Numbered from the stretch's first letter, positions 1 through 9,541 are shown. The stretch is 53,542 bases of DNA from Chromatiales bacterium (GCA_020831895.1 JAFIFS010000033.1:1-53542); one strand, 5' to 3'. Notes: generated from the letters alone by a model not told the origin. Made by a program: numbers and translations.

Positions 1-283
1 CGCGCCGGCGCCCGGTCAGCCAGATCGCGAGCGTCGCGAGGAATGACAGCCAGACCGTGAAGCCGAGAACCGAGCCCACGTTGATGGCCCAGTTGCGCCC
101 TTCCACCCCCAGGCGCAGCGCGTCGATGCCAAGCCACAGGCCGGCGGTGGCGCTGAAGTCGATCAGTATTCCTGCGGTCATCACCAGCACCGAGCGGGTG
201 CTGGCGCGGTCAGAGTAGCAGAGCGCCACGCCGATCATGAAGGTCATGAAGGCCGTCGCGTAAAGGCATTCGGCAAGCTGCAT
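1..283 (-). CDS. Partial small integral membrane protein, function unknown
   Basis: The reading frame begins at an ATG (281-283) preceded by a GAGGGGG Shine-Dalgarno stretch and is still open at the window edge, so the C-terminus is missing. About 94 residues are visible. They form three hydrophobic segments at roughly residues 5-23, 31-53 and 66-91, joined by short polar loops containing SDRAST and RLGVEGRN. No catalytic motif can be seen and I do not recognise the family. The upstream 129-base gap contains a short imperfect palindrome that could be an operator. Being the only multi-pass unknown in this part, it may belong to a different transcription unit from arfB. Confidence 0.6.
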   Translation of the reverse strand, partial: MQLAECLYATAFMTFMIGVALCYSDRASTRSVLVMTAGILIDFSATAGLWLGIDALRLGVEGRNWAINVGSVLGFTVWLSFLATLAIWLTGRRR

Positions 284-335
284 AGATCCCCCTCAGTGCA
301 CCGCGGTCACCACGGTCATGTTCGACGGGTCAGCT

Positions 336-353
336 TGTACTGTTTTAGATACA
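336..353. promoter_or_regulatory. Imperfect palindrome, possible operator
   Basis: TGTACTGTTTTAGATACA has outer arms TGTA/TACA and lies in an A/T-rich patch of an otherwise GC-rich gap between the partial membrane-protein gene and arfB. Its size and form resemble operators of TetR-type repressors. No regulator gene is adjacent, so this is only a candidate. Confidence 0.2.
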
Positions 354-412
354 GGCGCAAGAATCAGGGATGTGGAACGGCGGATTCCCGCCATGAGTCG
401 CCGGGTGCCTGC

Positions 413-826
413 TCAGTCATCCGTCCTTACCCGGCCACGTAGGCGCTTGACCTGTCCGCGGGCTGATTTCACCTCCATCCGCCGCGCCCGGGCTGCGCGC
501 CCGGGCCGCGTGGCCTTGCGCGCCCTGACGGGGGTCGAGACCTGCTCCACCAGTGCCTGCAGCCGTTCCAGCGCATCGGCCCGGTTGGCCTCGAGGCTGC
601 GACGGGTGTCCGCCCGGATCATGATGACGCCGGCGCTGCTGATACGGTGGTCATGCAGGGCCAGCAGCCGCTGCTTGATGGCTTCGGGCAGCGAGGAGTC
701 GGGGATCGAGAAGCTCAGCCGCACGGCTGAAGCGACCTTGTTGACATTCTGGCCTCCCGGTCCGCGCGCCCGGATCGCCGAGAAAAGGCACTCTGATTCG
801 AGGACGCGCGGGGCTGGCCTGTCCAT
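413..826 (-). CDS. arfB: Alternative ribosome-rescue factor ArfB (YaeJ family peptidyl-tRNA hydrolase)
   Basis: ArfB enters ribosomes stalled on mRNAs lacking a stop codon and hydrolyses the peptidyl-tRNA. The protein (137 residues from the ATG at 824-826) carries the release-factor-type motif RGPGGQNVNK near residue 20, whose GGQ is catalytic. A long Arg/Lys-rich C-terminal tail follows, ending RGQVKRLRGRVRTDD, which in the family occupies the empty mRNA channel. Length and alignment match the roughly 140-residue E. coli protein. A GTG at 847 would add seven residues, but the internal ATG puts the start nearer to the family's. It lies 107 bases downstream of purD and may be read with it. Confidence 0.9.
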   Translation of the reverse strand: MDRPAPRVLESECLFSAIRARGPGGQNVNKVASAVRLSFSIPDSSLPEAIKQRLLALHDHRISSAGVIMIRADTRRSLEANRADALERLQALVEQVSTPVRARKATRPGRAARARRMEVKSARGQVKRLRGRVRTDD

Positions 827-933
827 GCAGACAGCATACGCGAGCACCCGCTGCCATGCGTTGTCGAGTCCGCTGATGGACGAGTGAGTACTTCTCTGCT
901 GCGGGGGAGCTGCTGGGGAGCACCGCCGGAAGC

Positions 934-2220
934 TCAGCGCCTTTCTCGAGCGACGGCGCGGTAGGCGATGTCGCGGCGCCAGTGGGCGCCCGGCCAGGCG
1001 ACCGCATCGACGACAGCATAGGCTGCATCGCGCGCTTCGACGACGCTGTCGCCGCGTGCCACGACACAGAGCACGCGCCCCCCGCTGGTGACCAGCCTGC
1101 CATCGGCGAGCGTCGTGCCGGCGTGGAAGACCTTGACGGTTTCGGGCAGCCGCCCCGGCAGATCGCCGATCGGCGTGCCCTTCTCGTACGGACCCGGATA
1201 CCCGGCTGCGGCGAGCACGACACCCACAGCCGGCTGCACGTGCCAGCGGGGACTGGCCTGGTCCAGCCGCCCGTCCAGTGCAGCCTCGATCAGCTCGAAC
1301 AGGTCGGACTCAAGCCGGAACAGCACCGGCTGGGTCTCCGGGTCGCCAAGCCGGCAGTTGAACTCGAGCACCCTGGGCCTGCCCTGGGGGTCGATCATCA
1401 GCCCTGCGTAGAGAAAACCTGTGTAGCGGCAGCCCTCCAGGGCGAGGCCGGACACTGTCGGTCGCATGACTTCGTCCATGATGCGAGCAGTCAGCGCGTC
1501 AGTGACGACCGGTGCGGGCGAATAGGCCCCCATGCCGCCCGTGTTGGGGCCCTGGTCACCGTCGTCACGCGCCTTGTGGTCCTGGGAGCTGGCGAGTGGC
1601 AGGATGTGATCGCCATCCACGAGCGCGATGAAGCTGGCTTCCTCGCCGGGCAGGAATTCCTCGACCACCACCTGCGCACCCGCGCTGCCGAAAACCCGTG
1701 CGTCCAGCATGTCGTGCAGTGCGCGGCGGCCCTCCTCGCGCGAGTGGGCGATCACCACGCCCTTGCCGGCCGCGAGCCCGTCAGCCTTGATCACTACCGG
1801 CAGGCTGGCCTGCTCCAGGTATGCGAGCGCCTCTTCCAGCGAGGTGAAGGTGCGGTGTTCTGCGGTCGGAATTCCGTGCCGCTGCATGAACGCCTTGCTC
1901 CAGGCCTTGGAGCCCTCGAGACGGGCGCACTGTGCATCGGGCCCGAAGCACTTGAGGCCTGCTGCCCGGAAGCGGTCGACGACCCCGGCGACCAGCGGCG
2001 CCTCTGGTCCCACGACGGTGATCTCAACGGCCTCGCGCTGTGCCAGCGCCAGCAGCGCGTCCAGGTCCTCGGCCGGGACCGCCACGTTGCGCACGCCGGG
2101 TTCCGTGGCCGTGCCGGCGTTACCGGGCGCGACCAGAACCTCGCTGATGCGCGGAGAGCGGGCCAGGGTCCAGGCCAGCGCGTGCTCGCGGCCGCCGCAA
2201 CCGATGACGAGTATCTTCAT
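934..2220 (-). CDS. purD: Phosphoribosylamine-glycine ligase (GAR synthetase)
   Basis: PurD joins glycine to 5-phosphoribosylamine using ATP, the second step of IMP synthesis, in the cytoplasm. The 428-residue protein starts MKILVIGCGGREHALAW, the N-terminal nucleotide-fold signature of the family. It has the ATP-grasp core motifs GPNTGGMGAYSP in the middle and EFNCRLGDPETQ further on, the latter carrying metal ligands. Length is normal (E. coli about 429). The ATG is two bases past the purH stop, so the two purine genes are almost certainly co-transcribed and translationally coupled. Nothing looks broken. Confidence 0.97.
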   Translation of the reverse strand: MKILVIGCGGREHALAWTLARSPRISEVLVAPGNAGTATEPGVRNVAVPAEDLDALLALAQREAVEITVVGPEAPLVAGVVDRFRAAGLKCFGPDAQCARLEGSKAWSKAFMQRHGIPTAEHRTFTSLEEALAYLEQASLPVVIKADGLAAGKGVVIAHSREEGRRALHDMLDARVFGSAGAQVVVEEFLPGEEASFIALVDGDHILPLASSQDHKARDDGDQGPNTGGMGAYSPAPVVTDALTARIMDEVMRPTVSGLALEGCRYTGFLYAGLMIDPQGRPRVLEFNCRLGDPETQPVLFRLESDLFELIEAALDGRLDQASPRWHVQPAVGVVLAAAGYPGPYEKGTPIGDLPGRLPETVKVFHAGTTLADGRLVTSGGRVLCVVARGDSVVEARDAAYAVVDAVAWPGAHWRRDIAYRAVARERR

Positions 2221-2222
2221 GT

Positions 2223-3776
2223 TCAGTGCCTGAAATGCCGGACACCGGTGAACAGCATCGCCATGCCGTGGGCATCGGCTGCGGCGATCACTTCCTCATC
2301 GCGAAGTGAGCCACCTGGCTGCACGATTGCAGCGACGCCGAAGCTTGCGGCAAGGTCGATGCCGTCACGGAACGGAAAGAATGCATCCGAGGCCATGACG
2401 GCCCCGCGCACGTCCAGCCCGGCTTCCCCGGCCTTCCAGGCGGCGATGCGCACGCTCATCACGCGGCTCATCTGCCCGGCCCCGATGCCGATCGTCGCCC
2501 CGTCGCGGACCAGCACGATGGCGTTCGACTTCACGAAGCGGGCGATCGTCCAGGCGAGTTCGGCATCGCTGCGCTCGCCCGCCGTGGGCTGGCGGCTGCT
2601 GGCCACACGCCAGTCCGGGCCTTCGGGCGACTGGTCCTCATCCTGCACCAGCATGCCGCCGGCAACCTGCTGCACGCGCAGACCAGGCCGGCTGACCGGT
2701 GCCAAGGGGCCGGTTGCCAGCACGCGCACATTGGGCTTGGCCGCCAGGACCTCGAGCGCGTCCGGGCTGAAGGAAGGCGCGACCAGAACCTCGACGAACT
2801 GCCGGGCCATGATCTCTAGGGCCGTTTCCGCGTCGACCGGGCTGTTGAATGCAATGATCCCGCCAAAGGCCGAGGTCGGGTCTGTCGCATAGGCCTTGGC
2901 GTAGGCCGCCAGCGTGCCATGGCCAAGGCCCACGCCGCAGGGGTTCGCATGCTTGACGATCACGCAGGCGGGTGCCGGAAGGGCGCGCACACATTCCAGG
3001 GCTGCATCGGCGTCGGCCACGTTGTTGTACGACAGCGCTTTGCCCTGGCACATCTCGGCACCGACCACGGTGCCGGGACGCCGGCCTGGCAAGGTATACA
3101 GCGCCCCGCGCTGATGCGGATTCTCGCCGTAGCGCAGCTGCTCACGCAGCGCCAGCCCCAGCGGCAGCCTTGGCGGCAGCTCGAGGTCGCCGTCATCCTG
3201 GCGCAGCCAGCTGTAGACGGCCGAGTCATAGCTTGCGGTGTGTGCGAAAGCCTTCCGGGCGAGTGCGCGCCGCGTGGTCTCGGAAAGCGCTCCATGGGTC
3301 TCCAGCTCGTCCAGCACGGGTCCGTAGTCGTCAGGATCCACCACGATGCCGACGAAGCGGTGGTTCTTGGCGGCGGCGCGAATCATGGCGGGGCCGCCGA
3401 TGTCGATGTTCTCGATCGCCTCTCCACGGCTGCATCCTGGCCGCGCCACGGTGGCCTCGAAGGGGTAGAGGTTGACGATGACCAGGTCGATCGGCGCGAT
3501 GTCATGAGCGGCCATCACCTCCGCATCCTGGTCGCGCCGCCCGAGCAGGGCCCCGTGGATGCGCGGGTGCAGGGTCTTCACGCGCCCGTCCATGATCTCG
3601 GGGAAGCCGGTGACCTCTGCCACGTCCGTCACGGCCAGGCCGATTTCCCGCAGCGCGCGAGCCGTGCCGCCCGTGGACAGTATGCGGGTGCCCAGCGCCG
3701 CGAGGCGTCCGGCCAGGTCGGCCAGGCCGCTCTTGTCGGCCACGCTGATGAGTGCGCGTAACGGGAGCTTGGACAT
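2223..3776 (-). CDS. purH: Bifunctional AICAR transformylase / IMP cyclohydrolase
   Basis: PurH carries out the last two steps of IMP synthesis: formylation of AICAR by 10-formyl-THF, then ring closure. The 517 residues comprise an N-terminal MGS-like cyclohydrolase domain (about 1-200, with [16 protein letters not shown] and [17 protein letters not shown]) and a C-terminal transformylase domain. The latter has [10 protein letters not shown] and the catalytic Lys-His pair in KHANPCG (K275, H276), and ends in the typical [13 protein letters not shown] ... GVRHFRH. Length is slightly below the E. coli enzyme (529). It is the upstream partner of purD and follows fis, the usual order in gammaproteobacteria. 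Confidence 0.97.
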   Translation of the reverse strand: MSKLPLRALISVADKSGLADLAGRLAALGTRILSTGGTARALREIGLAVTDVAEVTGFPEIMDGRVKTLHPRIHGALLGRRDQDAEVMAAHDIAPIDLVIVNLYPFEATVARPGCSRGEAIENIDIGGPAMIRAAAKNHRFVGIVVDPDDYGPVLDELETHGALSETTRRALARKAFAHTASYDSAVYSWLRQDDGDLELPPRLPLGLALREQLRYGENPHQRGALYTLPGRRPGTVVGAEMCQGKALSYNNVADADAALECVRALPAPACVIVKHANPCGVGLGHGTLAAYAKAYATDPTSAFGGIIAFNSPVDAETALEIMARQFVEVLVAPSFSPDALEVLAAKPNVRVLATGPLAPVSRPGLRVQQVAGGMLVQDEDQSPEGPDWRVASSRQPTAGERSDAELAWTIARFVKSNAIVLVRDGATIGIGAGQMSRVMSVRIAAWKAGEAGLDVRGAVMASDAFFPFRDGIDLAASFGVAAIVQPGGSLRDEEVIAAADAHGMAMLFTGVRHFRH

Positions 3777-3819
3777 GATGCAGCGGATCCTGAGCAGATG
3801 GCCTTGCAGGCCAGTCGGG

Positions 3820-4134
3820 TCAGTTGAGCAGCCGGTACTGGCGCAGCTTCTTGCGCAGCGTCGCCCGGTTGATGCCGAGAATCCCGGCGGCCAGGCTCTG
3901 GTTGCCCTCGGCGTATTCCATCACGGTCTTGAGCAGCGGCTCCTCGACCTCACTCAGCACGAGCCCGTAGAGGTCGCCGGGGCGATGCCCGTTCAGGTCA
4001 CGAAAATAGCGCTGCAGCGCTTCCTCGGTCAGGTCGCGAAGCGGCCGGTTTCTCACCAGCATGGAGCGCGCGGCCGTGCTGCGCGGGCTGCCGGTTGTTC
4101 GCTCGGTAGGCTTGCCTTTGCCGGTTCTGACCAC
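3820..4134 (-). CDS. fis: Fis-family nucleoid-associated DNA-binding protein
   Basis: Fis bends DNA and regulates rRNA, recombination and growth-phase genes. The C-terminal half matches strongly: [14 protein letters not shown], then a helix-turn-helix with [24 protein letters not shown] ending at the last residue. I chose the GTG at 4132-4134 (104 residues) because GGGGAG lies ten bases upstream and the length is near that of Pseudomonas Fis. Alternatives are the GTG at 4170 (116 residues) and the ATG at 4062 (80 residues, starting just before RNRPLRDL). In many relatives dusB sits immediately upstream in one operon; here the preceding gene is the DUF3426 protein and dusB is absent. Confidence 0.9.
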   Translation of the reverse strand: MVRTGKGKPTERTTGSPRSTAARSMLVRNRPLRDLTEEALQRYFRDLNGHRPGDLYGLVLSEVEEPLLKTVMEYAEGNQSLAAGILGINRATLRKKLRQYRLLN

Positions 4135-4368
4135 TGCCCCATGTCTCCCCGCTGGAAAAAGTGCCGGCACCGCGGATGGCGCGATGCAGGTACGGACTCC
4201 TCAAGTTTCCCGCTCGCGTCGCCGGTCTCTGCCGGGCGGCCGCCCGCAGCTGTCCCGAGCCTGGCCGTCAGTCGCTGTTCTGTCGCGGGTCGCGGATCAT
4301 AGCACGCCGGTTATGTCGGCACCCATTACGGCGTGGGGTGTCCTCCAGCGGGACAGGGTGCGCGCCGT

Positions 4369-5649
4369 TCAGCGCTGGAAGGGTGGCAAGTCCTGCTGGC
4401 AGACCATGCCATCACGGCGGCGCTGCAGGCAGATGTCGATGACATACCCGTGGGCCTCGATGCCCGGATCGACCAGTGCAACTCGTACCGGCACTTCACG
4501 GCCCGGCGGCAGCAGGCCCTCGTGCGCGCCCTGGGCGTACTCGAAGGGTGGAAGCAGCCGTTCACCGACGACATTGTCGAATCGGTCGCGGATCGCGATG
4601 CGCAGGTAGGGTAGGGGTGCTGGTGTCGTATCGACAAGCCGCAGTTGCGCGATCACCTCGAGTGCATCCGGGGCAGTGCGGCCTGCAATGGCTTCCGAGC
4701 CCGTGATTTCCCATGCCCGCAGGTTCCATTCCGGATAGAGCGGCTGGCCCAGCCAGGCATAGGCAGCTCTGACGCTGTCGCCCCAGACCGGGTCGGCTGC
4801 GACCCTGTCGCGTTGTGCATGCAGCCACTGCCCGGCCAGCAGCAGGGCGAGCAGCAGGCTACCGAGGATCCAGGGCCAGCGGCGGCGCAGCTGGCGGGTT
4901 TCCCTGTTCTGCGCGAAAGGTGGTGGCCCGAAAGGCTGGTCCAGGTCGCTGTCTTCCCTGCCCGCCACATCATCGCCGGCGGTGGCCAGGTCATGTTCAT
5001 CCGCGCGGTGTTTCCCGGCGGCGGGGCGCACGGGTCCGGGCAGCGGTGCGGCCGAAGCCGGCAGGATGGGCTCCCGGATCGACGCCGGCGTCTCTCCCCC
5101 GGCATCCTCATCGTCCTCGTCTCCGGAGGGGGGTTCGGGGTCCGCGTACAGGGTGCTGCGTGGCGGAACGAGGTAGGGACGCTCCGGTGCTGGCGGCTGG
5201 TCGATGGTGGCCGCGAACTCTTCGAGGAAGGCTTCTTCCTCTGGTTCGGCTTCTCCATCGTCCTCGTCGGGCTCCTCGCCGGACTCGATCACGAACACGG
5301 GGTTGGTGCTTTCTTCGGGGTCTTCCAGCGGGGCCAGGGAGGAAACGAGTTCGTCCCAGTCCTCGGCGGAAATCTCCGCCTCGAGGTCAATCTTCTCCTG
5401 CGGGCCGCGGCCCTGCTCGTCGCCGTCAAAGAAGCTTGACCAGCGCTCCGGCGGCACATCGAACTCGAGCGTCTCCGCGCGTTCGTGCTCTGCCGGGGTG
5501 CCTTCCTCACCTGGCGGTGCGTCGGAGAGGGTGGCCAGCGCGTCAAAGGCGGTCCCGCATTCTCCGCAGCGCACGCGCCCGCCGGCACGCCTCAGCTCGG
5601 CCGGGCCGATTCTGAAAACCGTCTCGCATTCAGGGCAGGCAGTGAACAT
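4369..5649 (-). CDS. MJ0042 zinc-ribbon / DUF3426 single-pass membrane protein
   Basis: The 426-residue protein opens with a CXXC...CXXC zinc ribbon (ACPECET at 4-10, RCGECGTAF at 27-35), typical of MJ0042 domains. A long Glu/Asp/Pro-rich and poorly structured stretch follows (about 40-250), then one membrane helix (about 259-277, rich in Leu and Ala). The C-terminal DUF3426 domain (about 280-426) contains PLPYLRIAIRDRFDNVV and ends near CLQRRRDGMVCQQDL. The ribbon would be cytoplasmic and DUF3426 periplasmic. The role is unknown. Placement between prmA and fis is conserved in Pseudomonas-type genomes. The acidic linker is longer than in many homologues. Confidence 0.85.
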   Translation of the reverse strand: MFTACPECETVFRIGPAELRRAGGRVRCGECGTAFDALATLSDAPPGEEGTPAEHERAETLEFDVPPERWSSFFDGDEQGRGPQEKIDLEAEISAEDWDELVSSLAPLEDPEESTNPVFVIESGEEPDEDDGEAEPEEEAFLEEFAATIDQPPAPERPYLVPPRSTLYADPEPPSGDEDDEDAGGETPASIREPILPASAAPLPGPVRPAAGKHRADEHDLATAGDDVAGREDSDLDQPFGPPPFAQNRETRQLRRRWPWILGSLLLALLLAGQWLHAQRDRVAADPVWGDSVRAAYAWLGQPLYPEWNLRAWEITGSEAIAGRTAPDALEVIAQLRLVDTTPAPLPYLRIAIRDRFDNVVGERLLPPFEYAQGAHEGLLPPGREVPVRVALVDPGIEAHGYVIDICLQRRRDGMVCQQDLPPFQR

Positions 5650-5692
5650 CGGTTTCTGGCAGGTCGGCCCGAGGTTTGCAGGTCGGGTTACG

Positions 5693-6580
5693 TTAGCTGC
5701 CGAAGCGACCGCTCAGCAACACCCAGCCCTCTTGCTGCCGCCAGGGTTCCAGCTTGAGGTGTATGGACCAGGCGGCGATCACTTCTGCCGCCTGCTCGGC
5801 CAGTATGCCTGACAGCGCCAGATGCGCCCCCGGCGCAGCCTGTCTGGCAAGCAGCGGGGCGAGCCGGATCAGCGTCCCGGCGAGGATATTGGCGATGATC
5901 ACGTCGTAGTGCGTCGCCGGGAGCCCGTCCGCAGCCAGAGCCGCCATGCGCCCGTCAAGCTGGTTGCGCCGCGCGTTTTCCCGCGTGGCGAGCAGCGCCT
6001 GGGGGTCGTTGTCGCAGGCAACGGCCCGGTCAGCACCCAGCGCCAGTCCGGCGAGGGCCAGGATGCCCGATCCGCAGCCGAAATCGAGCAGGCTTGTGCC
6101 CGCGAGCGGCTGACTGGCCAGCCAGTCCAGGCACAGCGCCGTGCTGGGATGTGTGCCTGTGCCAAAGGCGAGGCCAGGTTCGAGTTCCAGCCGGACGCCT
6201 GATGGATCCGGACAGTCATGACCGGCAGGACAGATCCACAGGCGGTCGCCGAACTGCAGGGGCTCAAGCGCTGCGCGCCACTCGGCGTCCCAGTCACGTT
6301 CAGCCAGTTCCGTGCTGCCAAGCTGTGCGAGCTCGTCCAGTGACAGGGCTGCTGCCAGCTGTGCGAACGCCTGTGGGTCCGCGGGACGGTTGTCGAACAG
6401 TCCTACCAGGCGGACAGCCTGCCAGAGCGGAGTGGCGCCGGGCGGGGGTTCCAGCAGTGGCTCGTCACCGCGATCCTCGAGGCGCACCGCCAGAGCGCCG
6501 GCCTCGAGCAAGGCCTGCTCGACACGGGAGGCCCGCGCCCGCACCGTATCGACAGCCAGTTCACGCCAGCGCCGGGTCAC
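5693..6580 (-). CDS. prmA: Ribosomal protein L11 methyltransferase
   Basis: PrmA trimethylates L11 using S-adenosylmethionine. The 295-residue protein has an N-terminal L11-recognition region ending near the ERDWDAEWR motif, a linker with the family signature AFGTGTHPSTALCL, and a Rossmann-type methyltransferase core. The core has LDFGCGSGILALAG (SAM glycine loop), an acidic ribose-binding segment VACDNDPQAL, and IIANILAG. The start codon is GTG (6578-6580). Length is the same as E. coli PrmA (about 293). It lies 33 bases past accC, in the conserved aroQ-accB-accC-prmA order. Confidence 0.96.
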   Translation of the reverse strand: MTRRWRELAVDTVRARASRVEQALLEAGALAVRLEDRGDEPLLEPPPGATPLWQAVRLVGLFDNRPADPQAFAQLAAALSLDELAQLGSTELAERDWDAEWRAALEPLQFGDRLWICPAGHDCPDPSGVRLELEPGLAFGTGTHPSTALCLDWLASQPLAGTSLLDFGCGSGILALAGLALGADRAVACDNDPQALLATRENARRNQLDGRMAALAADGLPATHYDVIIANILAGTLIRLAPLLARQAAPGAHLALSGILAEQAAEVIAAWSIHLKLEPWRQQEGWVLLSGRFGS

Positions 6581-6613
6581 GCCGGTCGCCCGTCAGGCGG
6601 AGCCAGCACGTAC

Positions 6614-7954
6614 TCAGATCCTCAGGCGCTTTTCGAGGTAGTGAATGTCGGTGCCGCCGGCACGGAAGGCCGCATGCTGGCAGATTTCCTGGTGCAGAGG
6701 GATGTTCGTGCGTATGCCCTCGACCACCATCTCGCTGAGTGCGATGTTCATCCTGGCGATGGCTGATTCCCGGTCATCGCCATGGGTGATCAGCTTGGCA
6801 ACCAGCGAATCGTAGTACGGCGGAACCGTGTAGCCGCTGTAAAGGTGACTGTCGACACGGACCCCCGGGCCACCCGGCGCATGCCAGAGCTCTACCCGTC
6901 CCGGACAGGGCATGAAATTGCTCGGGTCCTCCGCGTTGATCCGGCACTCGATCGCATGGCCGCGCCGGCTCACATCCGACTGCCGCAGCCTGAGTGGCTC
7001 ACCGGCAGCGATGCGCAGCTGCTCCTTGACGATGTCGATTCCGGTGATCAGCTCGGTGACCGGGTGCTCCACCTGAAGGCGGGTGTTCATCTCGATGAAA
7101 TAGAACGACCCGTCCTGGTAGAGGAACTCGAAGGTTCCGGCACTGCGGTAGCCGATCTCCAGGCAGGCCCTGACGCAGCGTTCTCCCATCGCGGAGCGCA
7201 GTTCATCAGGAATGCCCGGGGCCGGGGCCTCCTCGATTACCTTCTGGTGCCGGCGCTGCATCGAGCAGTCCCGATCCAGCAGGTGGATGGCGTTGCCGCG
7301 TCCGTCCGCGAGCACCTGGAACTCGATGTGCCGCGGGCGCTCCAGGAACTTCTCCATGTAGACGGTCGGGTTGCCGAAAGCGGCCTGCGCTTCGGCCCGG
7401 GTGACGCTGATTGCGTTGAGCAGCGAGGCATCGGTGTGCACGACGCGCATGCCGCGCCCGCCGCCGCCGCCCGCTGCCTTGATTATGACCGGGTAGCCGA
7501 TCTGGCGGGCCATGCGCAGGTTCTCGTCAGGATCATCCTCCAGCGAGCCCTCTGACCCCGGTACGCAGGGGACGCCTGCCTTTTTCATCCTGTTGATCGC
7601 CGAGATCTTGTCGCCCATCACGCGAATCACGTCCGGTGGCGGGCCTATGAACGTGAAGCCGCTGCGCTCGACGCGCTCGGCGAAATCGGCATTCTCCGAC
7701 AGGAAGCCGTAGCCGGGGTGGATCGCCACCGCATCGGTGACCTCGGCCGCGCTGATGATGGCCGGCATGTTCAGGTAGCTCTGCACGGAAGGTGCCGGGC
7801 CTATGCAGACTGTCTCATCGGCGAGCAGCACATGCTTGAGCCCACTGTCGGCGGTCGAGTGGACGGCCACAGTCTTGATACCGAGCTCGCGGCATGCGCG
7901 CTGGATGCGCAGTGCGATCTCGCCCCGGTTGGCAATGAGGACCTTGTCCAGCAT
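6614..7954 (-). CDS. accC: Acetyl-CoA carboxylase, biotin carboxylase subunit
   Basis: AccC uses ATP and bicarbonate to carboxylate the biotin on AccB, the first half-reaction of malonyl-CoA formation for fatty acid synthesis. The 446-residue protein starts [17 protein letters not shown]. It contains the ATP-grasp glycine-rich loop [14 protein letters not shown] (about 158-171), the [15 protein letters not shown] segment, and the catalytic block [14 protein letters not shown]. All family landmarks are intact and the length is normal. It is nine bases downstream of accB and clearly co-expressed with it. Confidence 0.98.
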   Translation of the reverse strand: MLDKVLIANRGEIALRIQRACRELGIKTVAVHSTADSGLKHVLLADETVCIGPAPSVQSYLNMPAIISAAEVTDAVAIHPGYGFLSENADFAERVERSGFTFIGPPPDVIRVMGDKISAINRMKKAGVPCVPGSEGSLEDDPDENLRMARQIGYPVIIKAAGGGGGRGMRVVHTDASLLNAISVTRAEAQAAFGNPTVYMEKFLERPRHIEFQVLADGRGNAIHLLDRDCSMQRRHQKVIEEAPAPGIPDELRSAMGERCVRACLEIGYRSAGTFEFLYQDGSFYFIEMNTRLQVEHPVTELITGIDIVKEQLRIAAGEPLRLRQSDVSRRGHAIECRINAEDPSNFMPCPGRVELWHAPGGPGVRVDSHLYSGYTVPPYYDSLVAKLITHGDDRESAIARMNIALSEMVVEGIRTNIPLHQEICQHAAFRAGGTDIHYLEKRLRI

Positions 7955-7963
7955 GGGTTCAGG

Positions 7964-8410
7964 TCAGCCGATGATGAACAGGGGCTGGCCGAACTCGACC
8001 GCCTCGCCATTGCCAACCAGCACGGCCTTGACGCGGCCGGCGACGTCGGACTCGATCTGGTTCATCATCTTCATCGCCTCGATGATGCAGAGCGTGTCAC
8101 CGACCTGGACCTCACTGCCCACCTGGACGAATGGGGCAGCGCCGGGCGCCGAGGCTTCGTAGTAGGTTCCAACCATCGGCGAGGTTACCCTGTGTCCCGC
8201 AGGCTCCTCGGGGGCCTCTGCCGCCGCCTGCGGGGCGGCGGCCGGGGCAGGAGCCTGCACCACGGGCATGACGGGCGCGGGCATCGTCGGCAATGCTCCA
8301 GCTGGGTAGCGGCTGATCCTGACCGCTTCCTCTCCCTCCTTGATCTCTATCTCGGCTATGCCCGATTCCTCGAGCAGTTCTATCAGTTTCTTGACCTTGC
8401 GAATATCCAT
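7964..8410 (-). CDS. accB: Biotin carboxyl carrier protein of acetyl-CoA carboxylase
   Basis: AccB carries biotin between the carboxylase (AccC) and the transferase (AccAD). The 148 residues contain an N-terminal helical region (1-33), an Ala/Pro-rich hinge (about 36-70), and a C-terminal biotinyl domain with the [10 protein letters not shown] motif. K114 of EAMKM is the expected biotinylation site. [16 protein letters not shown] segment provides the protruding thumb found in AccB-type carriers. Length and hinge composition are typical. It is 16 bases downstream of aroQ and immediately upstream of accC. Confidence 0.97.
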   Translation of the reverse strand: MDIRKVKKLIELLEESGIAEIEIKEGEEAVRISRYPAGALPTMPAPVMPVVQAPAPAAAPQAAAEAPEEPAGHRVTSPMVGTYYEASAPGAAPFVQVGSEVQVGDTLCIIEAMKMMNQIESDVAGRVKAVLVGNGEAVEFGQPLFIIG

Positions 8411-8426
8411 CAGTCTGTCCCGTAAA

Positions 8427-8876
8427 TCATGTTTGCTGGCGGCGGCGCAGCCAGTCGAGTGCGCCCTGCAGCGCCAGCTCGTAGCCGATAGCCCCGAGTC
8501 CTGCGATCACGCCGACGGCGATGTCGGCGAGGTAGGAGTGACGGCGGAAGGCCTCTCGCGCATGGATGTTGCTGAGATGCAGCTCGATGAAGGGTATCTC
8601 CACCGCGAGCAGGGCGTCGCGCAGCGCGACGCTCGTATGCGTCAGGCCGCCCGGGTTGATGATGATGAAATCGCAGCTTCCCCGGGCTCGCTGCACTTCG
8701 TCCAGCAGTTCGCCCTCGGCGTTGCTCTGGAAGGCGCGCAGCTCGCAGCCGCGCCGGCGGGCGCTCTCGGTGAGGTCGCGCTCGATCTCGGCCAGTGAGC
8801 TGGCTCCGTAATGTCGTGGCTCTCGCTGACCCAGCAGATTCAGGTTGGGTCCGTTCAGCAGCAATATGCTGGCCAT
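8427..8876 (-). CDS. aroQ: Type II 3-dehydroquinate dehydratase
   Basis: AroQ converts 3-dehydroquinate to 3-dehydroshikimate, step three of the shikimate pathway. The 149-residue protein shows every type II landmark: [16 protein letters not shown] (containing the catalytic loop), [31 protein letters not shown], and [18 protein letters not shown], whose His is the proton donor. Type II enzymes form dodecamers. It is the first gene of the aroQ-accB-accC block, downstream of an A/T-rich promoter-like patch. The same aroQ-accBC order is known in Pseudomonas. Confidence 0.97.
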   Translation of the reverse strand: MASILLLNGPNLNLLGQREPRHYGASSLAEIERDLTESARRRGCELRAFQSNAEGELLDEVQRARGSCDFIIINPGGLTHTSVALRDALLAVEIPFIELHLSNIHAREAFRRHSYLADIAVGVIAGLGAIGYELALQGALDWLRRRQQT

Positions 8877-8909
8877 CAGTTGGCTGTCTGATTGCGGAAG
8901 ATGGGCGCT

Positions 8910-8939
8910 AGTTTAATTAATTTCGCCGCAGAATGACAT
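8910..8939 (-). promoter_or_regulatory. Candidate promoter of the aroQ-accBC operon
   Basis: The 69-base gap upstream of aroQ holds the most A/T-rich patch of the region. Read on the minus strand, TAAACT (8910-8915) could be a -10 box, with ATGTCA (8934-8939) as a -35 box 18 bases away. Each is only a partial consensus match. The patch is the only plausible promoter before the accBC genes, so transcription may instead come mainly from dsbD upstream. Confidence 0.35.
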
Positions 8940-8945
8940 AAGGGC

Positions 8946-9536
8946 TCAGCTGCCGGGGCGCCAGGCTGCCAGCCTGCGGCGCGCCTCGGGAACCGGAAGC
9001 CGGCCCTCGGCCACTTCGTCTGCAATACCCATCCAGTGCTCGAGGTCCGGTGCATGCAGCTCGCCGGTGTGCATGCCAAGGATATATCCATCCGGTGAAA
9101 CCAGCACCGTGAACGGCAGCGCGCCAAATGCGCTGCCGAAGCGTTCGGCCGCCAGCATCGCGTCCTGCTGGCCGATCAGCACCGGGTAGTTGACCCCCGT
9201 CTCTGCCAGGAACCGCTCGACGGGGTCCTGCCGGTCGATGGCAATCCCGATCACGCGCAGACGCTCGGGGTCGCGGCCGTCCTGCAGGGCCTGGAGCAGC
9301 GGCATCTCGCGTCGGCAGGGTGCGCACCAGGTGGCCCAGAAATTGATCAGCAGGGTACGCCCTGACCACTCCGACAGCGCGCGCGGCGTGCCTGACAGGT
9401 CGTTGAGTACGATATCCGGCAGCCGTTCCGGACCCGGATCGGCAGGCGGCGGGTTCATGCGTCGGCCGACCCAGACTCCGGCAGCCGCGCACAAGCCCAG
9501 CACGCCGGCGAGGAGCAGGTTCCTGCGGCTCGCCAC
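8946..9536 (-). CDS. Membrane-anchored thioredoxin-like protein (TlpA/ResA family)
   Basis: The 196-residue protein has an N-terminal arginine pair followed by a hydrophobic helix (about 7-24), which would anchor it on the periplasmic face or act as a signal. A thioredoxin fold follows, with the active site WATWCAPCRREMP (C71, C74). Further on come FGSAFGALPFTVLVSPDG, containing the expected cis-proline near the active site, and a helical tail. TlpA/ResA proteins reduce disulfides, for example in cytochrome c maturation, and receive electrons from DsbD or CcdA. It begins five bases after dsbD, so a DsbD-to-TlpA electron path is a reasonable inference. The start is a GTG. Confidence 0.9.
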   Translation of the reverse strand: MASRRNLLLAGVLGLCAAAGVWVGRRMNPPPADPGPERLPDIVLNDLSGTPRALSEWSGRTLLINFWATWCAPCRREMPLLQALQDGRDPERLRVIGIAIDRQDPVERFLAETGVNYPVLIGQQDAMLAAERFGSAFGALPFTVLVSPDGYILGMHTGELHAPDLEHWMGIADEVAEGRLPVPEARRRLAAWRPGS

Positions 9537-9541
9537 GGGAC

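Noticed and set aside
982..2892. 636-residue plus-strand frame opposite purD and purH
   Set aside because: Both genes on the minus strand are certain; this frame has no motifs and no ribosome-binding site.
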